Shown here: positions 11,701 through 22,300 of the stretch, in pieces
How the letters are laid out: each line of letters starts with the position of its first letter
How positions within the stretch are numbered: the first letter of the stretch is position 1
Source of the DNA: Edaphochlamys debaryana
Lineage: Eukaryota > Chlorophyta > Chlorophyceae > Chlamydomonadales
DNA: 64,000 nucleotides
NCBI GenBank assembly: GCA_016858145.1
Contig: JAEHOE010000077.1
Span: 541,485-605,484 of the forward strand
Direction: 5' to 3'
Position numbers and translations under genes: made by a program
Notes under the pieces: model-generated
What the model saw: the letters and a program-made list of their open reading frames with translations, nothing else
Databases searched by the model: none
What the model was told of the DNA's origin: nothing

Positions 11701-14469
11701 ACCACCACACCCCGCCCCGCCCCACCCGTGGTGGTGGCAGTCCCCCGACACCATGACGTCCGTCTCCCTGGCCAGCAGGTAGGGCAGCGGGTTGCGGAAG
11801 AAGACCTGGTCTGGGGGGGGAGGGGGGGAGGGGGAGTGTGGAGGGGGGGGGGGCGTCAGAGGAGTTGATGGGCAGCAGGGGGAGTGGCGGCTCGGGGGCT
11901 CCGGACGACCCCCTTCCCCCTCCCCCACGGCCACAACCCTGTCCTCGCAATGTGGCCCACTCCCTATGGGAATCGGACGGCCCCAGGGCCGGCCATGGGC
12001 TCCGCCCCCATCTGTGCCGCCACCCACACGTGCATGCAACCTGCCGCGAACAAGGCCGCCCAAGCCCCGACACCGAAGCACTCCTCCCCCTGCACTCCCC
12101 CCCCCTTCCCCCGGGCCCCCCCCCACCTGCGTCCAGGAACAGCACATCCACCCCCGCCCGCCCATACACACACGTGCCCCCCCTCCCCTCCATCCCCCCC
12201 ACCTGCGTCCAGGAACAGCACATCCACCCCCGCCCGCCCATACACACACGTGCCCCCCCTCCCCTCCATCCCCCCCACCTGCGTCCAGGAACAGCACATC
12301 CACCCCCGCCCGCCCATACACACACGTGCCCCCCCTCCCCTCCATCCCCCCCACCTGCGTCCAGGAACAGCACATCCACCCCCGCCCGCCCATACACACA
12401 CGTGCCCCCCCTCCCCTCCATCCCCCCCACCTGCGTCCAGGAACAGCACGTCCACCCCCGCCGTCACTCCATCCAGAATGGTCGCGATCTTAACGAAGCC
12501 TGCGGGTGACACGGTGGGTGGGTGAATGGGGCGGGTGGGTGAGTTGAGGGGGTGGGGAGGAGGGGGCAGGGGCTGCCAGCAGGGCACAGCAAGACCCGGG
12601 GACCCCCGCACACGCACGCCTCCTTCATCACCACGCAGGCCAACACGACCGCTGGCGGCCGGGCGCTGCCTCGCGGCACCTCCCCGCGGCCCCGTTGCCC
12701 ACAGGCCTCAGCGCGCGCGGGGTAGCCCTCGCCCCCGGGGGGCAGCGCGCCCCCCCCCCGCGCGATGCAGGCGGCAAGGCTCGTCCGGAGCCGGGAAAAG
12801 GGGGGCCAGGGGGCGGGGGCCAGCCCTGATGCAGGGGCTACGGCCGGGGAGGGGTTCGGGGCCCCGGCCCCAGGCCGCCCCGACCCCAGCGGCACCCCCG
12901 CCCAGGCCCGGGCTCTTGCCCAGCGGGCCGGTCCCTCCCCAACGGGGGGGTGCCGGTGCCGGCGTGCGGTGCCGGGGGGCCTTTCAGGGGCTCCCTCCGC
13001 GAGGCCTCGTGCTGCCGGCCCAGGCTGGGGCGCTGCGACGCCCCACGGCTGACCCCGCCCTCCCCTGTACGGCCCCTGTACGGCTACTGCACGGCCACTG
13101 TACGGCTAGGAGGCGTGCGCGTGGCCCCTGCGCTGCTCCAGGGCGCTGGGGAGTGCAGGGCTCTGGGGAGGCCGGGTCTGGGCTGGCAGGGCTGCTATCC
13201 AGGACCAAGGGCCCAGGACCCAGCCATCCAGCCTTTGCAGCCCTGATGTGCCGTGGTGCGCTGCGCGCCCTCAGCCGGCGCTGCCTGTGATCTGAGCAGC
13301 CCTGCCCCGTCCCGCCCCCCCCTACAGGCTGCTTGCCCGGCCCCGCTCCCGCCATCAGGGCATGGCTCTGGCCCTTCTCGGCCGCCGCCGCCCATCTCGC
13401 CCATGTATGCTGCATGCTGCATGCACGATGCACTCAGGCTGCCGGGGGCCCGAGATCCATTCATGGGAGGGCCCTGGGTCCCGTTCCCGATTCGGAAGTG
13501 GGCCCGCCTGGGCCCCGACGTACCTATGCCGTAGAACTCGTCCGTGAACAGGTTGAAATTCCCCAGGCTGAACGCGCTGTCGCCGTATCGTACGAACTGC
13601 GAGCCGTACTTCTGCGCTAGCCCCTGGCACTTTGGCATGCTGTCATCGTTCATCACGGACACGACCAAGTGCTTTGCCAGGTCGGACTTGGTCCTGCAGA
13701 TGGAGCGGGTTGGGCAAGTGGGGGTGACGGCCTTGTGAGGAGGGGGTTGGGCAACGCATGAGGACAGAGGCGAGAATGATGGGGTCCAGCCAAACCAGAG
13801 GCGTGGGGATGGCCCGGTCAAGTGAGGGGCAGCGGTCAGCGGTGCTGACGGCGCGGCGTGTCATACACACCCTCTCACCCCCTTACTTCTCACACCTTGT
13901 CCCCACCGCGCAGCAGCCCTCACCCGTCTTTTCGCGTGAACGTTACGTTCATGAGGCTCATCAAAAACACGTCGAACCTGCGGGGGAGAAAAGGCCGGTC
14001 GGGTTGGCGGGCAGGTATGACTTGCAGACCAACCCATACACACACGAACATTTTCTCAAGTGCGTGTTCACTGGTCAGCGTCATCAAAATGACGTCGCGC
14101 TTCGTCCCAAACGCATCCTGTGTGTGAGAGAATAAAGAAACTTTGATCAGGCGCTGTTGCGCGCGAATGTGTCTGAATTTTGCGCGCACCATGACCGGAA
14201 GCTTGGCTCTTTGCACCGCCTCCATAAGCTCTTTGGTTGGCATGCGGAAGCCTACACGTCCGCACATGCATAGACTGTCAGCTTTCCGGGTGCAGTGATG
14301 GCGCGTCTGCTGCAGGCCGCCCGGCCACGCTGCTCTGCCAAACGTTCTGCAGGTACTAACCGTTTGGTGTCCAAAACGACTTCGCTAAGTCCATAAGGGT
14401 GTGGTTCCCTTCCGCATGAGCGGGTGTTGCTAGGCATAGCGCCGCTAGCAGAGCAACTAACCGCAACAT
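8753..14469 (-). CDS. Secreted or Golgi GT77-like (nucleotide-diphospho-sugar transferase) glycosyltransferase
   Basis: Thirteen exons read in phase: 14469-14361, 14251-14190, 14117-14050, 13977-13924, 13693-13524, 12499-12431, 11810-11726, 11407-11345, 11071-11036, 10792-10639, 10472-10386, 10162-10088, 8824-8753; about 367 residues. The start is chosen because it opens a signal peptide (MLRLVALLAALCLATPAHA). Family landmarks follow in order: DVILMTLTS (beta strand), FVRYGDSAFSLGNFN, VDVLFLDADQVFFRNPLPYL with the DxD at residues 176-178 formed across an exon junction, DVMVSGDC, INNNIGFVYFRHTP, and KPWDQNTFAG. This is the layout of pfam03407/GT77, the family of the plant RRA and XEG113 arabinosyltransferases that act on hydroxyproline-rich proteins. 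The sugar and acceptor are inferred only. The exon 3 donor is ambiguous by a few bases. Confidence 0.8.
9027..10099 (-). repeat. Minisatellite of 86-87 bp copying the exon 12 end and donor site
   Basis: Thirteen copies start (plus-strand ATGAGCC) at 9027, 9142, 9228, 9315, 9402, 9488, 9575, 9661, 9747, 9834, 9920, 10006 and 10092, that is every 86 or 87 bp after the first. Read on the minus strand each unit carries the last codons of exon 12 of the GT77-like gene (K-A-R-L-M-A) followed by GTGAGG, so the array holds twelve extra copies of the exon border inside the last intron. Spacer sequence resembles a C-rich acceptor tract (CCTGTCAG). Confidence 0.95.
12125..12440 (-). repeat. 76-bp minisatellite copying the exon 6 end and donor site
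   Basis: Five units begin at 12125, 12201, 12277, 12353 and 12429, exactly 76 bp apart. On the minus strand each contains the codons for VDVLFLDA followed by GGTGGGGG, that is the catalytic-motif end of exon 6 plus its donor. The unit nearest the exon (12429) is the functional one; four copies lie in the intron. The spacer contains ACACACACGTG. Confidence 0.95.
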
Positions 14470-14912
14470 TCTTAGAAGCTCTGTAAAGCTCGGGTGACAA
14501 ACCACACTCCAGCACAATGGAGCTCGCCCCGGGGGGAACTCGTCGCTTCCGCGTGTCGGTCATCGTACACGTACCCGAAGTCGGCCTTGGGAACCCTTCT
14601 GCAGGCATAGCAGGGCCCTCTTGCCAACCCCCCACTAAGAAGCTAGTTGGGGTGGGTAAGGGCCTCAGCTTTGAGTGCCGTCCACGTAACATGCCGAGTG
14701 CGTGACTGCCAGTCCCGGTGCACGTGCTCGGTGCACGTGTGCGGGGCTGGCGGGGACTGCCGGCTGCCGATGCCCAAGACCCCTCCTGCCCGGGGTTCCA
14801 TCAGAACCTACGCGGTCGGACCCCCCCCCTTCCGTTGGCCGGGTACTGCATTCGCCTTACAAGCAGCACTGAGCTGCGGGCCTCTTGCTGTTGCAACCAT
14901 GCCACGCCACAT
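14470..14912. other. Upstream region of the GT77-like gene
   Basis: 5' untranslated and promoter region of the minus-strand gene. No other gene or clear motif seen. Confidence 0.35.
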
Positions 14913-15006
14913 CAATGCCAGGACGCCTGGGGGCTCCTGCACAGCCTATCCACCATAGGAGAATCGCAAGAAAGGGTGGTCTGGCGGTATTGTCTCCCAA
15001 ACTCTT
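14913..15006 (-). mobile_element. Internal fragment of the same LINE family
   Basis: About 94 bp match 1454-1550 (CCAGGACGCCTGGGGGCTCC, then AAGAAAGGGTGGTC and CGGTATTGTCTCCCA) with scattered changes that break the reading frame. Only the last codons of the LINE open frame are represented; both ends are missing. Confidence 0.7.
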
Positions 15007-15182
15007 CCCATGCCAGGCCACTAGGCGAGCCCCACTCCCAAACAAACCAGGTCCCAAGACCCCCACCCGCGCCTCGAACATGCTTCTAACCCCCTCCTAC
15101 ACGTCCCCTTGGCCCACGGCCCATATGGGAGTTCACGGCTGATGCCCTTGTCCGTGAGAGAACAACAACCCGTGCACCCGCT

Positions 15183-15576
15183 CAGTGCTGGTATCTTCCG
15201 TCAGGACCTTCTGGCTGAGAGCCAGAACCCCCCCCTGCGAGGCCCGAAACCATCTGGCCATGGGAGCCAGAACCCCCCCCTGGGAGATCCAGATCCTTCT
15301 GGCTGGGTAGGGTTGGACGTGCGGGGCCGGTCCAAATGTTCTCCTCCGGGTAAAGACGTGCTTTCTGGCCCTCAGCGCGTGCAGATGCTAGGCCGCGTAG
15401 CCCTCTCGGTCCCGCTCTGGCCCCTCGTGCCCCAGGTCCACAAGGGGGGAGCCAGAACACCCTCCCGCCGAGGCCCGAATCCTTCTGGCTCATAGCCAGA
15501 AGCCCCCTGCTGACGGGCCAAAAGCTTCTGGATATCCAGAAGCAAAAAGAAGAAAAAGAAGAAGATACCAGCACTG
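15183..15576. mobile_element. Non-autonomous hAT-like DNA transposon, 394 bp
   Basis: Perfect 16-bp terminal inverted repeats CAGTGCTGGTATCTTC (15183-15198 and 15561-15576) are flanked by a perfect 8-bp direct repeat CACCCGCT (15175-15182 and 15577-15584). Eight-bp duplications and CAGTG-type ends are typical of the hAT superfamily. The inside has no transposase; it contains degenerate repeats with GCCAGAA at 15221, 15266, 15451 and 15495 paired with CTTCTGGC, and an A-rich stretch (15540-15563). The ends resemble those of the element at 17916-18436. Confidence 0.85.
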
Positions 15577-15584
15577 CACCCGCT

Positions 15585-15983
15585 GTCCTTATTCCGTCAA
15601 AGGGCTGCCGGTCAGAGCGCCCCGGCCCGCACGGTAGCTACTGTAAGGTGTGGAGCCCAAGCCAAGCTGCTAACTGCCTCACCGGGGGAAGGGCCATCGA
15701 GCGCCTGCCCGTGGCAACGATAGGCAACGTGCAACCATTCCAACCAACCAACCACTCACCAAAGCTCATGCTTCATGGACATGCTTTGGACAATAGGACA
15801 GCAGCTTCCTGGCCCCCACACCACAACCAAGAGACCGGCGCTTCGTTGATACTTTAAACCCTGCCTGGCAGGCTTCCCACACAATCTCTGGGGCCGCGCG
15901 TGCCGGCCTCACTTGCACTGCAGTCTGCCTTCAACGCTTCAACCCTGGCAGCCCTGGCTGCCCATTGGCCCAACCCGCGTGCA
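15585..15983. other. Region 3' of the EF-hand/CaaX gene
   Basis: Probable 3' untranslated region of the minus-strand gene; less G-rich than its surroundings. No gene or clear motif seen. Confidence 0.35.
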
Positions 15984-17500
15984 TCACATGATGCTGCAGC
16001 CCGCCGAGCCCAGCAGAGCGCCCACGGCAGCTTCCGCGGCTACGCTAGCGACCAGTCCACCGATCTTCCCCATCATGGCCCCCTTCTTGTCGCAGCTCTC
16101 ATGGCAACAACGCTGCGGCAGCGTCTCACTGTATGACGGCGTCACATACGTGACCGGCAGCGTCGGCGGCGGCGTATAAGAGTTATAACTGTACGGCGGC
16201 GGCGGATGGTAGCCTGGCTGGCTGTAGCTGCACGAGGCGTACTGGTACGAGTGGCCCTGCGGCTGCTGCGGCGTATAATCGTACGTCTGCTGTACATATG
16301 TGGACGGCGGCGCCGGCGGCGGATGAGCGTGCAGCCACGGCTGCGGCTGGGCGTGGCCGGTACTCGTGTGGACGTGAGGGGAGCACGTGGGGCAGTTGGT
16401 ATGGCGCGAGGGGTCCAGGGGTGGGTAGGGCCCCCATCGACCCGCATGAGCGCAGCCCTGGCACCGCAGCCCTTGCCCGCTCCACAGGTTGGGGTCCGGC
16501 GTAGGCTTCCACAAGGTATCGCCGCAGCCGCTGCACCGCCAGGCTGCGCACCACTCGCACACCATCCGTCCGTCCACGCGGCGTTGGAACACGTGTCCCG
16601 GCACGCCGGGCAGGTGCGCCGCCGTCTCAGCGTGCGCCGCGCCGCAGCAGGAGCAGGTGAACATTCGCACGAAGGGATCGTGCCGCACTCTGTACAGGCT
16701 GCAGTATTGATCGGGTCTGTTGTCGTAGCACTGCAGGCAGACGTTGAAGCGGTCCGCAGCGTTTGGGTGAGCCCTGGGACGCGAGGTCCACATGGCATCA
16801 TCCAGGATGGGCCCCGTGCAGGCCCTGCACCTGCGAGGCACGGGACGGGACACGGGAGTTGAGCCTGGGGTGAGCAGGCAGTGCATGGCAACTGGGCGGC
16901 GGTGGATCGGGGAGCAGAGTGCCGCATGGCCCTCCGTGTTCCTCGGCCCCATCCACGGGGGGCTTCCTGCGAATCCTGCCACGTCGTCAGGGCTGCCCAA
17001 AGGACCATACCCTCCCTCCCGGCCCACGCCCCTGTCCCCACGCGCCACTGAACGGACCATGGTCCAATGCTCCTACTCCTAGCCTAGCTCACCAGCACTT
17101 GTGTCTTACCGGGTCATGTTCAGCCGAAGCAGAAAGACCACCGTCCCAACTTCAAAGAAGTCGAGACTGTTGCTGTTGTTGGCGTCAACCAAGTTCCACA
17201 GCTCATCGAAGTTGCCGAGATTGGCAGCGCCTCTCGAGTATTGCTGTTGCCTGAGGGCGTTGAATTGGTTGCGGGGGGATCATAATTTGCTTGGAACACC
17301 ACCCGCCGGACGCGCGGACAGATGGACACTTACAAGAACTGCCATAGGTCGTCGCGAGTCCAGCGACGTTTACGAGTTGTGGCGCCTTGCAGAAAGGTTG
17401 CCCAAAGCGCGTCCTGGGCGTTCGGGTCCAGGTTGTCGTAGGCCTCGCGACCCGCTTTCAGTGCCCGATCCTTTTGCCCAGCCGTCCACGTGCGGGGCAT
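15984..17500 (-). CDS. EF-hand, Cys-rich, Tyr/Pro-rich protein with a C-terminal CaaX box
   Basis: Exons 17500-17334, 17250-17110 and 16830-15984 join in phase to 384 residues. Exon 2 holds an EF-hand: helix FDELWNLV, loop DANNSNSLDFFE (residues 78-89, Asp, Asn, Ser and Glu at the usual positions), helix VGTVVFLLRL. Exon 3 opens with CRACTG and contains many CxxC pairs (NVCLQCYDN, FTCSCCG, VCEWCAAWRCSGCGD, LRCQGC, NCPTC) that look like stacked zinc ribbons. A segment rich in Tyr, Pro and Gln follows (YVQQTYDYTPQQPQGHSY), then a Gly/Ala helix (MMGKIGGLVASVAAEAAVGA) and the end CSIM. CSIM fits a CaaX prenylation signal. I know no family with this combination. Predicted: calcium-responsive, membrane-attached zinc protein. 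Confidence 0.75.
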
Positions 17501-17907
17501 TCTAGCTAAGCCCAGGTGCAGGTGCAGTTCTGGTGGCCTGCCTATGGCCTATCAGCGGCCATCAGCAGCGACAGCGTCTCGCAGAAGCTTACAAGTGGCA
17601 CTGCCGAGGCTAACCACTGACAACAGCACAAGGTGTCACGAGTGTGCGCCAAATACTCTGTGCTCCGGGCGTCGTACGGGAGTCTGGGCCCTGGGCCTCG
17701 TGGGGCCGCTGCCTGGCCCGGTAGGGCCCGGTCCGGAATCACATCTGTTGATCTGCTGTAGATCAGCCGTAGCACTCGTTTCTCGGTGTGGGCCGGGCAA
17801 CATTGTCAACCCTCGTCCATCCTCTGCTGCAGGCACGTGCTCTGCGCGACTGCGCCCCACTCCATGGCCCCTGCGAGTACCGGTACATCACCCCACTTTG
17901 CTGGGGG
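17501..17907. other. Upstream region of the EF-hand/CaaX gene
   Basis: Promoter and 5' untranslated region of the minus-strand gene. No other gene or clear motif seen. Confidence 0.3.
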
Positions 17908-17915
17908 ACTCCTGG

Positions 17916-18436
17916 CCGTGTTGCTATCTTAGTCGATAAGTCGTCTCGGAGTCGTCCGGGATCGACTAACAGTTCTGATTTGGAATGGTTAGTCGACGGC
18001 TTTGCCGACTAATGCGTCTTTGGCCGGGGAATAGTCGTTCCATACAAATCGACTACCGCTTCGCTGGACCTCATGTTAGTCGACAGGGATCGCAGGAGGC
18101 GGGCGGGGAGCGAGGGGTTGGAACGTGTCCCACGCGTCGTCTCAGGGCACGGAGCGGGAGGGGGCGTGTAGGGAGCGCAACGGCAGTGAGGGGGCAACGC
18201 AGGGGGTGGGCGGGGAGCGACGACGTGCCCGTACCTGGGACGAGCTTGCTGTGCGGACAGAGCGACAATTCTGTGAGGGTTACACTTGCGGCTTGGCGCC
18301 GACGCCCGGGGCCGGCCGGGGGACTACGGGGGGCTGCGGAGCCGTTAGTCGACTCCGCAAAGTCGACTCTTTGGGCCCGCAGGGCCCAAGGAGTCGACGG
18401 GTCAGTCGACTCCGCTCCAGGAAGATAGCAACACTG
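17916..18436. mobile_element. Non-autonomous hAT-like DNA transposon, 521 bp
   Basis: Inverted ends CCGTGTTGCTATCTT (17916-17930) and, read inwards from the right, CAGTGTTGCTATCTT (18436-18422) differ at one base. Flanks ACTCCTGG (17908-17915) and ACGCCTGG (18437-18444) match at 7 of 8 bases, an aged 8-bp target duplication. The inside carries many AGTCGAC or GTCGACT motifs in both orientations near both ends, like subterminal transposase-binding repeats. No transposase frame. The ends share the pattern CAGTGYTGSTATCTTC with the 15183-15576 element. Confidence 0.75.
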
Positions 18437-18444
18437 ACGCCTGG

Positions 18445-19230
18445 GCGGGACAGCTTTGCTTGTTGCTTGCCCCATTGCATCTGGCTGGTGGGCCAGACCC
18501 GGCTAGCTGCACGTTGCATTGACCCCACCTTGCTGGTTGCCGGCAGTCCCAGGCCGTGCCCCCGCGCACTCGCTCTCTCACGCTGCGCTCCTGCTTTACA
18601 CCCCACTTTGCGCCCTAATCAGTGGCTGAGCCCCCGATCGTGCCAGGGCGCGATCCTTGACTCGTGCTCACGCCCCCCAATGCCTAGCCCAGTACCGGAG
18701 TGAGGGCTGCCTCCCTCAAGCCCGTCCACCCTACCATCCACCGGCTGCCCCGTGCACATCACACGCCCTGTCACATGGCCATCCGCACGATCCCGTCCCC
18801 TCGTGCACTGCGCTGCATTGCGCTTTGCTATTAACTCACACGATCCCCTTCAGAAGTCCAGTGAAGCTTGGTGTCCGCCTGTGTCCGCCGGGCCTCAGCT
18901 CCCACGATACATACGCAAACTCCGGCCTGACACCCCAGCCCAGATACGTGTGCCATCTCGCGCCAAGCGCACAGTCACCCACCCAAACCGAGGGGCGGGA
19001 GGAAACCACGGCCGAATCCAGCTGCGGCAGCCTACGTTGGCCACCGACGGCGCCCCGGCCCCACGCGTCACAACCGAAGACACGCGGGTAGCAACCAACG
19101 CCGGGGAATCCTGGTCTCTCACCCCTGCCTTGTCCACGCGCACCCCTGCGCTCCCTCTCCCTCCGGTTCAGCCTCAACGAACAAACGTCCCCGCCCCATT
19201 CACCCCCCTCCTCCCCCTCCACCCCCCCTT
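18445..19230. other. Region downstream of the OPR gene
   Basis: Holds the probable 3' untranslated region of the minus-strand OPR gene; TTACA at 18596-18600 (TGTAA on the minus strand) is a possible poly(A) signal. No gene seen. Confidence 0.3.
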
Positions 19231-19395
19231 TCAGATCAACAGGGGCGCGATGGCCGCCGCCCGCTCCTCAGTACCCGCAACCCACCATACCCGCCGCGCG
19301 TCACAAAACACACGCACGCCCTCTCTCCAACCCCTCACCCCCACCCACCCCCCACCCCAGGTTCACTCCAGCAGGGGCGCGATGGCCGCCGCCAG
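19231..19395 (-). repeat. Duplicated terminal exon of the OPR gene
   Basis: The end of the last exon (minus strand, AAAIAPLLE then TGA at 19365-19363) recurs 133 bp further on as AAAIAPLLI then TGA (stop 19233-19231), preceded by an AG at 19268-19267. The spacer starts with a G-rich tract and a GTGTGTTTTG intron motif, so it looks like an intron. GTGATG inside the last exon, after the codons ARYAK, is an in-phase possible donor to the second copy. Confidence 0.5.
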
Positions 19396-22300
19396 CTGCG
19401 CCCGCTCGCCCCGCTCCATCACCTTGGCGTAGCGGGCCGCCACGTCAGCGCAGGCCTGGGGAGGCGGTTGACGGTTAGCGGTTAGCGGTTAGCTGTGGCG
19501 CAGTTGGAGAGGGCTAGCTCTACGGTGAACACTACACTCTGGGCCTTGCCATACACTTCCCCCAGCACCACCCCTCTTCCCTCCTCCCTCCCGCCCCACG
19601 CGTCACGAAACACACACACGCCCTCCCACCCCCCTCCCTCCCCCCCACCTGCAGCCACTCGGGCGTGGGCCGCCACCCCAGCGCCCCCAGCCACTGCGCC
19701 GTCAGCAGCAGCTCAGAGGGCGCGTACCGCACCCGCCCCAGCAGCCGGGCGCTGGCGGCCCACCACTGCTGCCGCCAGGCGGCAGACGGCAGCGCGGCGG
19801 TTGCGGCGTTTGCGGCGGCGGTTGTGGCGGTGGTTGTGGTGGTTGCGGCGGTTGCGGGAGGAGGAGGAGGAGGGCTGGGCACGTGCGGCTCGGGTGCGTC
19901 TGCTCCGGCCGAGGCCGCGGCAGGGATCGCGGCGGCGGAGGGGCTGGCCGCCCCCCCCTTGGCGGCCCCCGCCGCCGCCCCCGCCGCCGCCCCCGCCGCC
20001 GCCAGTCCGTGGAGCTGCGAGAGGGCCACTGCGAGGGCCAGGAGCTGCAGGGCGGAGCAGCCGGCCAGTCGGGGGCCGGACAGCGCCTCGAAGCGGCGGA
20101 GCCACTCGCGCGGGGGGCGGGCCTGGGGGTGGAGGGTGGGGTGGGTGCAGGCGGAGGGGCGGGGTAAAGGTTCGTGTGGGTTGTCGGTGTGAGAGTGGTG
20201 GTGTGTGGTGTGCATGTGGGGAGGGCATTACTTCCGCTTCATGCCCCCGCAGCACCAGCGCCGACAGCACCCCGCACCGTGTCGAAACACGCGCCCGTGC
20301 CCCCACCCGTCTCGCTGGATGCCGCTCTCCCTTCGCTCTCCAATACGCATCCAATCAGCATCCCCGTTCCCGCCCGCTTCCCTTCCCCGCTTTCCCCCCT
20401 CCCCCTGCCCTCGCCCCGCCCGCACCTGCAGCAGCACCAGGGCCGGCAGCAGGCTGCTCCAGTGCGTGACGGTGAGGCGGTCCCAGCAGCGGTAGGTGGA
20501 CAGGAGCATGCGGGTGAGCCACTCCTGAGGGTCGTGGTGGGGGTGGTTGGAGGGGAGGGGTGGGGGGGTGGGGGTGCCTACGGGTTGGCCCCAGAGCCAG
20601 CCCCAGGGGCTTCACAATCCGGGATCCACACTCAGCCCCTACACGTGACAAACCCTGTCCCTCTTCCCCCCTGACAGGTCCACCACGGGCACCCTAGGCT
20701 CCCCCCCACTCCCCCCTGACAGGTCCCTCCCCCCTCTCCCCACCTGCGGTGGCTGCGCCCCCAGGGCGTGCAGCGAGGCCAGCAGCGTACCGTAGTGGTG
20801 CGGCTCGAAGGAGGGCTGCGAGGCGCGGGCGGCGGCGGTGCGGAGGCACAGGTCCAGCCAGGTGGGGTTGGGGCGCAGGCCCAGGGACACCATGGCCTGT
20901 CAGGGGGGGGAGGGGGGGCAGACATGCAAGAGGGGGAGGGGGGTCGGTCAAGGAGGGAGGCACAGGTCCAACCAGGAGGGACACAGGTGAGGGTGCGAGG
21001 GGACTATGATCAGGACCCTGCCTCCTGCATGCATGCCCAGACCGGACACGGATCCTGGATCCTGGATCCTGGATCTCACCTGCAGCAGCGCCACCAGTGC
21101 CCGGGGTGACATGCGGTCCTGTGGGGAGGAAGGGGCAGGGCGTGAGGGGCGGAACTCCGGCCTACTGGAGACTCGGACCGGGCTCCTTGGTAGGGCTACA
21201 TTTCACACCTGCCCTCCTCGTCCCAGACCTCCCTCCCTCCTCCCTATCATCTGACCCCTTCCCCCGTCCCCCCCTCCCCCCCTCCCCCCCCCACCTCCGT
21301 CATGAGCACCTGGCTGCGCCACATGAGCCGGGCCGTCCACCTGACAGGGGGGAACAGGGGGGAGGGGGGGTGTACGGCAGGACCACGTGTGTCGGATGAC
21401 GCAATCCCACGCCAAGAGCCAGGCCAGACGCCCACGTGCATCCCCACAACCCCGCGAGCGCCCCCCTGATCCCCACACAAGACCAACAAGCGGAGGAGGG
21501 CAGCGAGGGCACGTGCTCGCGCCCACGTGTGCATGGTGGAGGGATGCACGCCCGCGTCCAGCGTGCCTCGCGGCCGACGGTGCCCACCATCTCCACAAGA
21601 CTGCTGCAACGGACACAGAGCCCCCAAGCCCCAAGCGCCCGCACTGCTCTCAAAGCGCCCCGGACCCCGCCATCACACAGAGCCCCCGACACAGGGGGTT
21701 GCGGGCCCAGGGCGCCCACCCACCCACCCACCTGCCGTCCGGCCGCACCCCCCACGCCGCCAGCGACCCCGCCAGGTTGGCCAGGTGCAGGTCGGTGCAG
21801 CGGTTCTTGAGCGCTGCGCGGGAGGCGGCCAGCAGCGCGGCCACCCAGGCGGCGGGGGGCTCGATGGAGAGGCGGCGCAGGGCGGTGACGAGGGCGGCGG
21901 TGCAGGTGGTGTCAGCCAGGAGCTGGGGGGGGGAGGGGTGGGTGTGGGTGTGGGTGGGTGGGGGAGGGTGAAGGGGAGGCTGTGGTTTCGAGCTGAGGGG
22001 CGCGCCCGCTGCCTCCCTCCACCCCGCTCCCAGCCGCCTTGCAAGCCCCCGCAGCACAACCAGCCCCCCCTCCCCTCCCCCCCCTTGCCTCTCCCCCCCC
22101 CATTCCCCTGCCTGCTGCATGTTGGCCTGCGTGGCCGCCAGCACCACCTCCTGCATGCCCGCGTCGGGGCGGTACTGCTGGGCCGCCAAGGAGCCGAGGA
22201 CGCCGGCCAGCTGCTGCGCCTGGGGGGTGGGGGTGGGGGGCCGGGGGGAAGCGTGTGTGTTTCGGGTGACACGGCACCGTACTGCTGGGCCGCCAGGGAG

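Noticed and set aside
9027..12440. CRISPR array
   Set aside because: Repeats are directly adjacent with no variable spacers, and the genome is eukaryotic.
11656..12617. Several frames of over 200 codons on both strands
   Set aside because: They are produced by the 76-bp array and G/C-rich introns of the GT77-like gene; the real exons there are 12499-12431 and 11810-11726.
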